The position numbers were made by a program, and so were the translations under genes. A stretch of DNA of 64,000 nucleotides from Bryobacterales bacterium (lineage in GTDB: Bacteria > Acidobacteriota > Terriglobia > Bryobacterales > Bryobacteraceae): assembly GCA_020847975.1 (NCBI GenBank), contig JADLBD010000137.1:23025-87024 (forward strand), written 5' to 3'. Shown piece after piece: positions 52,102-60,734 of this stretch. The notes below the pieces were generated by a model. That model saw only the letters and a program-made list of their open reading frames with translations. It was not told the origin of the DNA and did not search any database. Each line of letters begins with the position of its first letter. Position 1 is the stretch's first letter.

Positions 52102-53577
52102 ATGGTGCCTTACCTGATTGCCCTGGACGAAGGAACCACCAGCGCCCGAACTGTTCTCTACAATGAGCGCGGAGAGCGGCTCGCCATGGAGTCGCGCCAC
52201 ATCGACAGCGTCTATCCGCAGCCCGGCTGGGTGGAGCAGGATCCCATGCAGATCTGGAGCGCGCAGATGGAATCGGCGCGCGCCGTGCTCGACCGCGCCG
52301 GGGTCCCCGCTTCCGCCGTCGCCGGCATCGGCATCACCAACCAGCGCGAGACCACCATCGTCTGGGACCGCGCCACCGGAAAGCCCGTCTCCCCCGCCAT
52401 CGTCTGGCAATGCCGCCGCACCGCCCAAACCTGCGCGGAGTTGGCTGCCTCCCACGGCCCAATGATCACCGCCAAGACCGGACTGGTGGTGGACGCCTAC
52501 TTCTCCGGCAGCAAGATCCATTGGATTCTCGAAAACGTTCCGTCCGCCCGCGAGCGAGCGCGCAACGGGGATCTGCTCTTTGGCAACGTCGATACCTGGC
52601 TCACCTGGAAGCTCACCAACGGAGCCGTCCACGTCACCGACCCTTCCAATGCCTCCCGCACCATGCTGCTCAACATCGAAACCGGCGATTGGGATGACGA
52701 CCTTCTTTCGCTGTTCGATGTTCCTCGATCCATGCTTCCGCGCGTGGTTTCATCCAGTTCCTTCATTGCCCACGCCGCCTCCGAACACCTCGGCGCGGAT
52801 GTTCCGGTGGCAGGCATTGCCGGCGATCAGCAAGCCGCCCTCTTCGGCCAGGCCTGCTTCCGTCCGGGTCTTTCGAAGAACACGTACGGCACTGGCTGCT
52901 TCTGCCTGCTCCACACCGGCGGGACGCGCCCGGTCTCCCGCAACCGCTTGCTCGCCACACGCGCCGCGCAAGTAGATGGACCGCAGTTCGCCATGGAAGG
53001 AGCCGTTTTCATCGCCGGGGCCGCCGTGCAATGGCTCCGCGACAAGATGGGCCTCATCGCCCACGCCTCGGAATCGGAGGCCATCGCCTCCTCGGTTTCC
53101 GGCAACGCCGGCGTCTATCTGGTCCCCGCCTTCGTCGGGCTCGGCGCTCCCCATTGGGATCCGGCCGCCCGCGGAACCATCACCGGCATCACGGCCGGCG
53201 TCACCAGCGCCCACGTCGTTCGCGCCACGCTCGAAAGCATTGCCTACCAGACCCGCGAGATCCTCGAGGCCATGGAATCCGACAGCGGCGAGCGGCTGGC
53301 CGAACTGCGCGTCGACGGCGGAGCCACCGCCAATAACTTCCTCATGCAGTTCCAGGCCGATATTCTCGGCACACGCATCGTCCGTCCCGCCGATGTCGAA
53401 ACCACCGCGCTCGGAGCGGCTTATCTCGCCGGTCTCGCCACCGGCGTATGGAAGTCCACCGCCGAACTCGAAAGCTTCTGGCGCAGCGAGCGCGTCTTCG
53501 AACCGCTCATGAGCGAACAGGAGCGCGAACGGCTGTGGGAGGGCTGGAACGCCGCCGTCCGCAAGTGCCGCGCCTGA
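52102..53577 (+). CDS. glpK: Glycerol kinase
   Basis: 491 aa; ATP-dependent phosphorylation of glycerol to glycerol-3-phosphate. FGGY-family features: IALDEGTTSARTVLYNERGE (P-loop-like ATP site), WVEQDPMQIW, IGITNQRETTIVWDRATGKP, VWQCRRTAQTC, SKNTYGTGCFCLLHTG, VPAFVGLGAPHWDPAARGTI and ELRVDGGATANNFLMQFQAD. These are canonical for GlpK rather than xylulokinases. AGGA lies ~6 nt before the ATG. No glpF, glpD or regulator is adjacent. Confidence 0.95.
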   Translation: MVPYLIALDEGTTSARTVLYNERGERLAMESRHIDSVYPQPGWVEQDPMQIWSAQMESARAVLDRAGVPASAVAGIGITNQRETTIVWDRATGKPVSPAIVWQCRRTAQTCAELAASHGPMITAKTGLVVDAYFSGSKIHWILENVPSARERARNGDLLFGNVDTWLTWKLTNGAVHVTDPSNASRTMLLNIETGDWDDDLLSLFDVPRSMLPRVVSSSSFIAHAASEHLGADVPVAGIAGDQQAALFGQACFRPGLSKNTYGTGCFCLLHTGGTRPVSRNRLLATRAAQVDGPQFAMEGAVFIAGAAVQWLRDKMGLIAHASESEAIASSVSGNAGVYLVPAFVGLGAPHWDPAARGTITGITAGVTSAHVVRATLESIAYQTREILEAMESDSGERLAELRVDGGATANNFLMQFQADILGTRIVRPADVETTALGAAYLAGLATGVWKSTAELESFWRSERVFEPLMSEQERERLWEGWNAAVRKCRA

Positions 53578-53592
53578 CGGCCCCCGCGCGGC

Positions 53593-54141
53593 TCAATCGC
53601 CAGCGTGAATCGGCAATAGCGCCGTGCCCGCCGCCAGCAGACGCATCCTGCCGGCTTCCCGCACGTTGTACTGCACCTCCAGCGCGAACGGCCACCGCCG
53701 CAGCGGGGCCAGGGCTTGCATCTTCGCCGCCAGATCCACGGGGACCCGCACCTTGCGCCCCTCGCCGAAATCGACAGCGCCCACCTCCGCCTTCCCTAAG
53801 GGAGCCCATGCGCTCCACACCGCGTCGCGCGACTCGTCCACCGGCCCAATCCGCCAGCGCACCGAGGTTTCCACCAGTACAGCCTTGCGCGCGCCGATGT
53901 TTGTCATCTCCAGCGTTACATCCACCACATCCGGATGCGGCACACCCACGGGATCGGAATACTCCCACTTTCGCAATTCCATCTCCGTCCCCTTTTCCGG
54001 CGGGTTGTCGGGATCAAGGCCGTTCATCTGCTGTTCGGACCACCATAAACAGCGGAAGGACGTCTTCACCGCCACCGGCCCGTCTCCTCCGGCGGCGGAT
54101 GCCGCCATGATCATCGCAGCCGCAAGTACGCGCAGGTTCAT
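53593..54141 (-). CDS. Hypothetical exported protein
   Basis: 182 aa from ATG 54141, which has AAGGAG about 7 nt upstream. Signal-like N-terminus MNLRVLAAAMIMAASAAG. The body is beta-rich (VKTSFRCLWWSEQQMNGLDP, DVVDVTLEMTNIGARKAVLV, ALEVQYNVREAGRMRLLAAG), suggesting an Ig-like fold. Not recognised. Convergent with glpK. Confidence 0.6.
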   Translation of the reverse strand: MNLRVLAAAMIMAASAAGGDGPVAVKTSFRCLWWSEQQMNGLDPDNPPEKGTEMELRKWEYSDPVGVPHPDVVDVTLEMTNIGARKAVLVETSVRWRIGPVDESRDAVWSAWAPLGKAEVGAVDFGEGRKVRVPVDLAAKMQALAPLRRWPFALEVQYNVREAGRMRLLAAGTALLPIHAGD

Positions 54142-54318
54142 GGCCCTACTCCTTGAAGTACGCGTGGAGGTGGTTGTCGTGCCCATCGACTCGCCTTACA
54201 TCGGCCGGGTCGTTCTTTCCGTTCGCGCCAACTGCCGCGCCGGGATGTTCTTTTCCGTGGTGAAGGGTTGCCGTTGTGGACATTCACCCGAAAACGCGAA
54301 AGACGCGTCTCAAAGGGA

Positions 54319-55098
54319 TCAGTCCAGAAAGCCTCCCGCCGGGGGGCCCGGTTTCCAGCGCAGCAGCCACCGTTCGAGCCGCGTCACCAGCGCGCCGGCC
54401 GCCAGGACGAAGGCCGCCAGAATCGTCATTCCGGCAAACACGCCGGTTGTATCGAACACCCCTTCCGATTGCGCGATCATGTAGCCGATGCCGCTGGAGG
54501 AGCCCAGATACTCTCCCACCACCACCGCAATGATGGCGAAGCCGAGCGAGATATGAAGACTCGAAAAGATCCAACTGAGGGCGCTGGGAATCAGGACATG
54601 CCGGGTCAACTGCCGCTCATTCGCTCCCAGCATGCGCACATTGTTGAGCAGCACCGGATCCACGTCCCTCACCCCCTGGTAGGTATTGAAGAAAACGATG
54701 AAGAAGACCACCGTCACCCCGAGCGCCACTTTCGACCAGATGCCCAGGCCGAACCACAGCAGAAAGATGGGAGCCAGCACCACTCGCGGGAGCGAGTTCG
54801 CCACACGGATGTAGGGATCAAGCACCGCCGAAAGCAACGGCCGCCGCGCCAGCAGAAACCCGCCCAGAACTCCGGCCAATCCCCCGATGGCGAAACTCAT
54901 GAGCGCCTCGGCCAGCGTGACGCCGAGATGCGTCCAGACTCCGCCCCGCGCAAACAACTCCCACACCCTGCCTGCGATATCGCTCGGCCGCGAAAAGAAG
55001 AACCTGTCCAGCACGCCCGCTGTCGCCCCGCCCTGCCACAACCCGGCCAGACCCAGTCCCAGCAGGATCTGATAGGCAAGCACCCTGCGCCTAGACAT
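54319..55098 (-). CDS. ABC transporter permease (NitT/TauT type)
   Basis: 259 aa with about six membrane helices. The EAA-like cytoplasmic loop ending VRMLGANERQLTRHVLIPSA and the motif ANSLPRVVLAPIFLLWFGLG fit the SsuC/TauC/NrtB family of nitrate, sulfonate and taurine importers. VFFIVFFNTYQGVRDVDP is typical too. It overlaps the ATPase gene by 8 nt. No periplasmic binding protein gene is in the window, and the ATPase is damaged, so the transporter may be non-functional or rely on another ATPase. Confidence 0.85.
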   Translation of the reverse strand: MSRRRVLAYQILLGLGLAGLWQGGATAGVLDRFFFSRPSDIAGRVWELFARGGVWTHLGVTLAEALMSFAIGGLAGVLGGFLLARRPLLSAVLDPYIRVANSLPRVVLAPIFLLWFGLGIWSKVALGVTVVFFIVFFNTYQGVRDVDPVLLNNVRMLGANERQLTRHVLIPSALSWIFSSLHISLGFAIIAVVVGEYLGSSSGIGYMIAQSEGVFDTTGVFAGMTILAAFVLAAGALVTRLERWLLRWKPGPPAGGFLD

Positions 55099-55546
55099 GG
55101 GCCTTGAGAACCTCCTGGCGCAGCGAACTCCACATGGCGCGATAGATTTCGGCGAACGCCGGATCCGTCTTGATGTCGATCAGAAGAATGTCCGGGTCCG
55201 TAATGAACACCTGCGCCATCGCGGCGCGCTTCCGCATCCCTCCGCTCAACTGGAAAGGATAGCTTTCACCGAAGCCCTGCAATCCCACGCGTTCGAGCCA
55301 TTCCGCGGCGCGGCGCCGCGCCTCCACCGCGGGCGTCCCCCTCCGTTCCAATCCCAGGACAATGTTCTCGTTCACCGTCTTCCAGGGAAGCAGCGCGTCC
55401 CCAAGCAATCCCGCGATGATATTGAGCAATGCCGACTTGCCGCACCCGCTGGGGCCTACCAGGGAAACGAACTTCCCGGCGCGCACTGTGAGGTGAATGT
55501 CGTTCAGCGCCTGGTAGACGCCGCCTCCGGACGCTCGCTCAATCAA
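55091..55546 (-). pseudogene. ABC transporter ATPase with two internal in-frame deletions
   Basis: 151 aa against ~250 for SsuB/TauB homologues. The Walker A GPSGCGKSALLNIIAGLL runs directly into GDALLPWKTVNENIVLG, so the ~40 residues between Walker A and the Q-loop, including the VFQ glutamine, are missing. LSGGMRKRAAMA (signature) and DILLID (Walker B) remain, but the next residues, IKTDPAFAEIYRAMW, belong to the far C-terminus. The catalytic Glu, D-loop and switch His (VTHD) are therefore gone. A TTG start at 55546 overlaps the sthA stop. The reading frame stays open, but ATP hydrolysis should be impossible. Confidence 0.78.
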
Positions 55547-56958
55547 TCCGCCCCGCCGTCTTTGTTCAAATTGTGCAGCGTGAGGAGCGCGTTGTGCGTG
55601 GCATCCTTGTACAGGTCGCCGAGGGTGGGGTAGTTGAAGCAGGCGCGGGAGAGCAGGTCCGCGCCGTTGCCGGTAAGCATCACCATCATCCCTGAATGAA
55701 CAACTTCGGAAGCCCGTTCGCCAATCACGTGCACGCCGAGCAGTTTCATGTCTTCGCGCTTGAAAAGCAACTTCAGGAAGCCGTAGTCCTCGCCCATGAT
55801 TTCCCCGCGCGCATTGTTCCGGTAGCGAGCCTTGCCGGTGATGTATTCGATGTTCTTTTCCTTGAGCGACTCTTCCGTTTCCCCCACGCAACTCACTTCC
55901 GGGATCGTGTAGATGCCTGTCGGCAGCAGCGGAGCCAGGTCCTGCTCGAATCCGAGTTTGAAGGCATGGCACATCGCAATGCGCCCCTGGGCCGCGCTGG
56001 TCGCCGAGAGCGCCGGGAACCCGATGACATCGCCCGCTGCGTAAATGTGCGGGACATTCGTCTGGTAATAGGCGTTCACCGGGATCAGTCCGCGCTTGGC
56101 GGTTGTCACTCCCGCTGCCTCCAGGTTCAGATGCCCGGTATTGCTGGTGCGGCCCGCCGAGATCAGCACCTGGTCGGCAATCACGCTGAGTCCCGACTCG
56201 CACGTGACCTTCACCTGTCCGCCTTCCGTAGTCGGACAGCCCGTGACCTGCTCGTTCTTGTGAAATTGAATTCCCAGATTCTCGATCGCCTCCTCGAGGG
56301 ATTGCGACACTTCCTTATCGAGGAACGGCAGCAGGCAATCGCGCCCGTCAATCAGGTGCACCTCGCAGGAAAGCGCCGCAAACGTGCAGGCATACTCGCA
56401 GCCGATCACGCCGGCGCCGACCACCGCCAGCGCCTTCGGCAGCCTTTCGATGGTCAGCAACTCATCGGAATCGTGAATGCGGTCGTCGGTGAAGTCAAAG
56501 GCCGGCGGATGATAGGGTGTCGACCCCGTGGCAATAAGTATCTTTTCCGCTTCCAGGATCGTATCGGCGGATGCGCCGCCGGTGACGCGCACCGTGTGCG
56601 GATCGGCAAACGCTCCCCTGCCGCGGAACAGTTCCACGTCGACGCGGTCCAGGCGGCGCCGCACGCGCTCGCGCTCGCCTTCCTTGACGTGCTCTTCGTG
56701 GTACATGAAGTCGCGGATGGTCGCCTCGCGCCTCAGCGACAAATCGACGCCATAGAGATCGCGAGCGCGCAGTCCGGAGAGCGCCAGCGCTGTCTCGCGC
56801 AGAGTCTTGCTAGGCAGTGTTCCCGTGTTTGTCGAGGCGCCGCCCAGTACCTGTTCCCTCTCGATCACCGCCACTTTCCTGCCGGTGATGGCTGCCGTGG
56901 AGGCTCCCTTTTCTCCCGCGGGACCCGAACCGAGAACTACCAGATCATATTTGGGCAT
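55543..56958 (-). CDS. sthA: Soluble pyridine nucleotide transhydrogenase (Si-specific)
   Basis: 471 aa flavoprotein that equilibrates NADPH and NADH. FAD motif YDLVVLGSGPAGEKGASTAA, then GGASTNTGTLPSKTLRETAL. In lipoamide dehydrogenases and glutathione reductases this helix has CxxxxC; here both Cys are absent, the hallmark of SthA. NAD motif LAVVGAGVIGCEYACTFA, AGDVIGFPALSATSAAQGRI, and dimer domain IGERASEVVHSGMM. Its stop overlaps the start of the ATPase remnant. It lies downstream of no obvious partner. Confidence 0.93.
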   Translation of the reverse strand: MPKYDLVVLGSGPAGEKGASTAAITGRKVAVIEREQVLGGASTNTGTLPSKTLRETALALSGLRARDLYGVDLSLRREATIRDFMYHEEHVKEGERERVRRRLDRVDVELFRGRGAFADPHTVRVTGGASADTILEAEKILIATGSTPYHPPAFDFTDDRIHDSDELLTIERLPKALAVVGAGVIGCEYACTFAALSCEVHLIDGRDCLLPFLDKEVSQSLEEAIENLGIQFHKNEQVTGCPTTEGGQVKVTCESGLSVIADQVLISAGRTSNTGHLNLEAAGVTTAKRGLIPVNAYYQTNVPHIYAAGDVIGFPALSATSAAQGRIAMCHAFKLGFEQDLAPLLPTGIYTIPEVSCVGETEESLKEKNIEYITGKARYRNNARGEIMGEDYGFLKLLFKREDMKLLGVHVIGERASEVVHSGMMVMLTGNGADLLSRACFNYPTLGDLYKDATHNALLTLHNLNKDGGAD

Positions 56959-57030
56959 CTCGTCTTTTCATGATATCGCCCAAACCACGATCCCCGTCCG
57001 CTACACTGAAAGCGGCACAGGAGGATTCGT

Positions 57031-57162
57031 ATGGATAAAGTACGTCATCCGCAAGTGATCCAGCCCTGGAAGGTCGAACGGACAAAGATCCTCAATCCCC
57101 GCCATGGGCTCCCCGCAAGAGTCAGTTCCGTTCCGCGCAAGGCGCCCAAGCGGGGCAAGTGA
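57031..57162 (+). CDS. Small basic protein, 43 aa
   Basis: ATG preceded by CAGGAGGA with 6-nt spacing, an unusually strong ribosome site. It reads MDKVRHPQVIQPWKVERTKI, continuing LNPRHGLPARVSS and ending VPRKAPKRGK. It is rich in Arg/Lys/Pro with no transmembrane stretch. Not recognised. It is divergent from sthA (72 nt between starts) and converges on the MHS transporter. The strong SD and open frame are the only support. Confidence 0.5.
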   Translation: MDKVRHPQVIQPWKVERTKILNPRHGLPARVSSVPRKAPKRGK

Positions 57163-57184
57163 ATCGCCGGCGGGCAGGCCGCCT

Positions 57185-58501
57185 TCAGCCGCCGGAGATG
57201 TCCTTGTTGGTGTTGTCCTCGAGCATCGCGGTGGCGGCGAGGGAAATCAGCGAACATGCGAGGATGAAAATCGTGATGGGCGCCGCTGAACGGTAACGGC
57301 TGAGCAACGAGGCCGCGATGAGCGGAGCCGGACCGCCCGCGATCACCGACGAAAGTTGATAGCCCAGCGACGCTCCACTGTAGCGCAGACGGCCGGGAAA
57401 AGACTCCGCGATCAGCGCGGCTTGAGGGCCGTACATCATGTCATGCGGGATCAGCGAGAGCACAATGGCGACAGCCACCAGGCCGGCCACCTTCGTATCG
57501 AGCAGAGCGAAATACGCGAAGCCATAGATCCCGGTGAGCGCCGCGCCGGCCATATACACTTTCTTGCGTCCAAGACGGTCGGACAGATGCCCGAACAGCG
57601 GGATGGAAAGGAACGAGAGCATCGCGGCGCCGAGCACGGCCGTGAGAAGAAAATCGCGGCTGAGATGCAGCATGCTGGTGCCATAGGCGAAGATGAAGGC
57701 CGTGAACAGGTAGAATGGCGCCTGCTCGGCCATGCGGCAAAGCGCCGTGAGGATGATTTCCTTGGGATGACTCCGGAGTACAGCCGCGACGGGCGCGCGC
57801 TCCACTCTGCGCTCCGCCACCAGGCGGACGAACACCGGCGTTTCCAGAATCCCCAACCGGATGTACAGCCCGACGGCGATCAGAACAATGCTCATCAAGA
57901 AGGGAACGCGCCACCCCCAAACCAGAAATTGATCGCCGGAGATCGCGCTCGCCCCCAGCACGGCAAGATTCGCCAGAAACAGACCGGCCGGCACGCCGAA
58001 TTGAGGCCACGACGCAATGAAGCCGCGATGCCGGTTCGACCGCGCCCATTCCATCGAAAGAAGCACGGATCCGCCCCACTCGCCGCCTACGCCAATGCCC
58101 TGAACGAAGCGCAGGAAGGTGAGGATGACCGCGCCCCAAATCCCGATGCGATCATAGCCTGGAACGAACGCGACGAGGAATGTGGCCACCCCCATCAGGA
58201 GCAGCGTCGCGATCAACGCGGCTTTTCGCCCCAGCCGGTCGCCATAGTGCCCGAAGATGGCCGCGCCGATCGGCCTGGCGAGAAATCCGACGGCGTACAC
58301 GCCAAAGGCTTCGAGTGTGCCCACCAGCGGATCGGCGTGCGGAAAATACAGGCGGGCAAACACCAGGCCGGTAATCGTGCTGTAGAGGAAGAAGTCGTAC
58401 CACTCGATGGCCGTTCCTATCCCCCCGGCCACAACCGCGCGCCGCAGTTGGCGGCGATGCTCCGCCTCGTCCAGGATACCCGTCTCTTGACTGCCTGCCA
58501 T
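57185..58501 (-). CDS. MFS transporter, metabolite:H+ symporter (MHS) family
   Basis: 438 aa with 12 predicted helices. MHS signature: GGIGTAIEWYDFFLYSTITG at helix 1, ARPIGAAIFGHYGDRLGRKA in loop 2-3, FVQGIGVGGEWGGSVLLSME at helix 4, and GHLSDRLGRKKVY in loop 8-9. Relatives carry shikimate, alpha-ketoglutarate, proline/betaine or citrate with protons; the substrate cannot be assigned here. It lies downstream of, and on the same strand as, the fucosidase operon. Confidence 0.9.
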   Translation of the reverse strand: MAGSQETGILDEAEHRRQLRRAVVAGGIGTAIEWYDFFLYSTITGLVFARLYFPHADPLVGTLEAFGVYAVGFLARPIGAAIFGHYGDRLGRKAALIATLLLMGVATFLVAFVPGYDRIGIWGAVILTFLRFVQGIGVGGEWGGSVLLSMEWARSNRHRGFIASWPQFGVPAGLFLANLAVLGASAISGDQFLVWGWRVPFLMSIVLIAVGLYIRLGILETPVFVRLVAERRVERAPVAAVLRSHPKEIILTALCRMAEQAPFYLFTAFIFAYGTSMLHLSRDFLLTAVLGAAMLSFLSIPLFGHLSDRLGRKKVYMAGAALTGIYGFAYFALLDTKVAGLVAVAIVLSLIPHDMMYGPQAALIAESFPGRLRYSGASLGYQLSSVIAGGPAPLIAASLLSRYRSAAPITIFILACSLISLAATAMLEDNTNKDISGG

Positions 58502-58601
58502 CCTGCTAGTCTACGCGGAAACGGGCCTGGACATGCCGGACTAAGGAAAGCCTTGTCATTGTCCGAGCATCGCATCGATTGCGGCACTGCCGGTATGGCG
58601 G

Positions 58602-58915
58602 CTACTTTGCGTTGATGGCCGGCATCCGGAACGGCTTCGCCAACCGGATGGTCCGGTCTGGCTTGCTTTGGGTGTGCCCTGAGCCCCCGACACGTCGCCG
58701 AGATCCAACGCAATATCCCAAGGGAAACCGCCAGGACCCTCTGACTGCCGGAGGGCAATCGCGAGACTCTCACGGCCGCCGCGCAAGTCGGTTCCAACAT
58801 GCGCGTCCGAGAACACCCAAACTCGAAATTTGCGGGGAGACTGGCCAGCCACCGGAACGGCGGGAAATATAGTAAAGAACAGTACGGCTACGATTAGTCG
58901 ACGATTCATTTGCAT
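58602..58915 (-). pseudogene. Metallophosphoesterase-like protein, truncated by deletion
   Basis: GAGGTG precedes the ATG at 58915 by about 7 nt. It starts MQMNRRLIVAVLFFTIFPAV, a signal peptide, then FRVWVFSDAHVGTDLRGG and ALDLGDVSGAQGTPK, the first two metal motifs of calcineurin-like phosphoesterases (DxH and GD). After that the homologous frame ends; one base off, KPDRTIRLAKPFRMPAINAK and a stop at 58602 follow, plausibly the original C-terminus. The central GNH(D/E) and GHxH parts are missing. It begins 9 nt after the DUF2103 stop. Confidence 0.65.
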
Positions 58916-58924
58916 GGGTTCACC

Positions 58925-59236
58925 TCAAGGCAAGCGGCGAGGCTCCGCAGCTTCCTGCAGCGCCTTCTCGAGGGCCTCTCTCGTCAGTTGGGTGCTGATG
59001 AACAACTCCTGACGCGCGCCGTTGCTGAGGGCGATGGCCTTCCAGCCGTTCTGCGTGGGCACGGTGACGCGTACCTTCACCTGGCCGCCCTTGGCGTCGC
59101 GGACGCGCTTGATGACGCCGGGAATGACGCTGCGGATTTCCGGATTCGCTGCAAGCAGCCGGGCGAGCATCGCTTTCACTCCGTCGAGGATGCTGTGCTC
59201 GATCTTGAGCTTGCCTTCGTGCTTGCGAAGTTTCAT
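58925..59236 (-). CDS. DUF2103 family protein (predicted metal-binding)
   Basis: 103 aa. The N-terminus KIEHSILDGVKAMLARL, ANPEIRSVIPGVIKRVRDAK and VRVTVPTQNGWKAIALSNGA, then ISTQLTREALEKAL, match DUF2103 (COG4031) as I recall it. Role unknown. It starts 3 nt after the fucosidase stop and precedes the broken phosphoesterase. Confidence 0.75.
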   Translation of the reverse strand: MKLRKHEGKLKIEHSILDGVKAMLARLLAANPEIRSVIPGVIKRVRDAKGGQVKVRVTVPTQNGWKAIALSNGARQELFISTQLTREALEKALQEAAEPRRLP

Positions 59237-59239
59237 CGC

Positions 59240-60730
59240 TTACCGAAGGGTAACGCGAAAGGCGTAGGCGTAATCGCCCGGCTTGTTCGCCGGCATGTCG
59301 ATCTTCACCCCGTCCGGCGTCTGATGCCAGTCGAGCTTTCCCGAATAGCCGAGCAGTTCCACGGATTTGACGGGCTCCCTGGCGAGAGAATGAATAGCCA
59401 GCGATTTCCGCGGCCAATCGAGCGCGATGGCGTAGACGATGCCGCCTTTGCTGGTGAAACGGACATCTTCGGCGGTGAAGGGCTTCTGCTTGCGGTCGGT
59501 GAAGCCGCCGGAGAGCACTTGTGTCGGCCCTTCGCCGTAGACTTTCCAGGGGCGGGTGCCGTAGATGGCCTCGCCGTTCTGACGGAGCCATTTGCCCATG
59601 GCGAGAAGTGTTTTTTGCGCCTGCTCCGGAATGACTCCGTCCGGACGCGGACCGATGTTGAGCAGCAGCACGCCGTTCTTGCTGATGATATCCACCAGGT
59701 CATCGATCAGGGAATCGGGCTGGCGGAAGTCGTCATTTTCGATGTAGCCCCAGGACTTCAGACTGATGGAGGTGTCGGTCTGCCACAGGAGATTTCGCTT
59801 GGCGTCGAGTTTGCCGCGCTCGATGTCGAGCACCGCAGCGTGGTCAGGGAAGGACTTGTTCTTATAGTTGATGGCGACGCCTTTCTTCCACTCCGCGCCG
59901 CGGTTGTAATAATAGGCGGCCATGCGCTGGAGGTAGGGTTGGAATACGGGCTGCTCGATCCACCAGTCAAACCAGAGCACCTCCGGCTGATACTTGTCGA
60001 TCAACTCGGTGGTGCGGGCGAGCCAGTCGTCGAGGTAGCGCTTGTCCGGCGGGTTGTCTTCTTTCGCGCCGGGGAGACGCTTCGGCTGCGCGGGACCGTA
60101 GAGTCCGGCATAGCGCGGGTCCTTCACATCGGAATCGAAGGTCATGCCGCCGTCGTAAAACCACCAGTGCTCGGCGCGGTGGGAGGAGACTCCGAAGTGC
60201 AAACCCTGTTTGCGGACGGCCTTTTCGAGTTCTCCCACGATGTCGCGCTTCGGACCCATTTTGGCGGCGCTCCAATCCGTGAAGGAGCAGTCATACATGG
60301 GGAAGCCGTCGTGATGCTCCGCCACGGGAACGACGAATTTCGCCCCGGCGTCGCGGAAGAGTTCGGCCCAGGCATTGGGGTTGAAGTGTTCGGCTTTGAA
60401 TCCGGGAATGAAATCCTTGTAGCCGAACTTCGATTGCGGGCCGTAAGTCTCGACGTGATGCCGGAAGACGGGCTGATCCTTGAGGTACATGTTGCGCGGG
60501 TACCACTCGTTGCCGAAGGCCGGCACGGAATAGACGCCCCAGTGGATGAAGATCCCGAGCTTCGCATCGGCGTACCAGGCAGGCGCCTGAAATCGGACCA
60601 GAGACTCCCAATTGGGCTGGAACGGACCCCTGGCCGCCACTTGATCCACCGTCTTCAACCGTTGCTGAATGCGCTGATCGAGGGTCTGCGCATTCAAAGT
60701 GAGAGCAAGCAGCAGCCAGCCCTTTCGCAT
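59240..60730 (-). CDS. Alpha-L-fucosidase (GH29)
   Basis: 496 aa from ATG 60730 (GGGAGG 7 nt upstream), with a short signal peptide (MRKGWLLLALTLNAQ). GH29 features: WYADAKLGIFIHWGVYSVPA, AGAKFVVPVAEHHDGFPMYD, WSAAKMGPKRDIVGELEKAV, and EVLWFDWWIEQP with the nucleophile Asp in the WFD strand. GVLLLNIGPRPDGVIPEQAQ begins the distal part of the barrel. The C-terminal ~150 residues form a beta-sandwich. Cleaves terminal alpha-L-fucosides outside the cytoplasm. Only 4 nt follow the SDR stop: same operon. Confidence 0.93.
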   Translation of the reverse strand: MRKGWLLLALTLNAQTLDQRIQQRLKTVDQVAARGPFQPNWESLVRFQAPAWYADAKLGIFIHWGVYSVPAFGNEWYPRNMYLKDQPVFRHHVETYGPQSKFGYKDFIPGFKAEHFNPNAWAELFRDAGAKFVVPVAEHHDGFPMYDCSFTDWSAAKMGPKRDIVGELEKAVRKQGLHFGVSSHRAEHWWFYDGGMTFDSDVKDPRYAGLYGPAQPKRLPGAKEDNPPDKRYLDDWLARTTELIDKYQPEVLWFDWWIEQPVFQPYLQRMAAYYYNRGAEWKKGVAINYKNKSFPDHAAVLDIERGKLDAKRNLLWQTDTSISLKSWGYIENDDFRQPDSLIDDLVDIISKNGVLLLNIGPRPDGVIPEQAQKTLLAMGKWLRQNGEAIYGTRPWKVYGEGPTQVLSGGFTDRKQKPFTAEDVRFTSKGGIVYAIALDWPRKSLAIHSLAREPVKSVELLGYSGKLDWHQTPDGVKIDMPANKPGDYAYAFRVTLR

Positions 60731-60734
60731 TGCG

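Noticed and set aside
55696..56973. 425-codon frame opposite sthA
   Set aside because: Shadow of sthA codon bias.
57356..58615. 419-codon frame opposite the MHS transporter
   Set aside because: Composition dominated by Arg/Glu/Gln/His from reverse-complemented hydrophobic codons; no motif.
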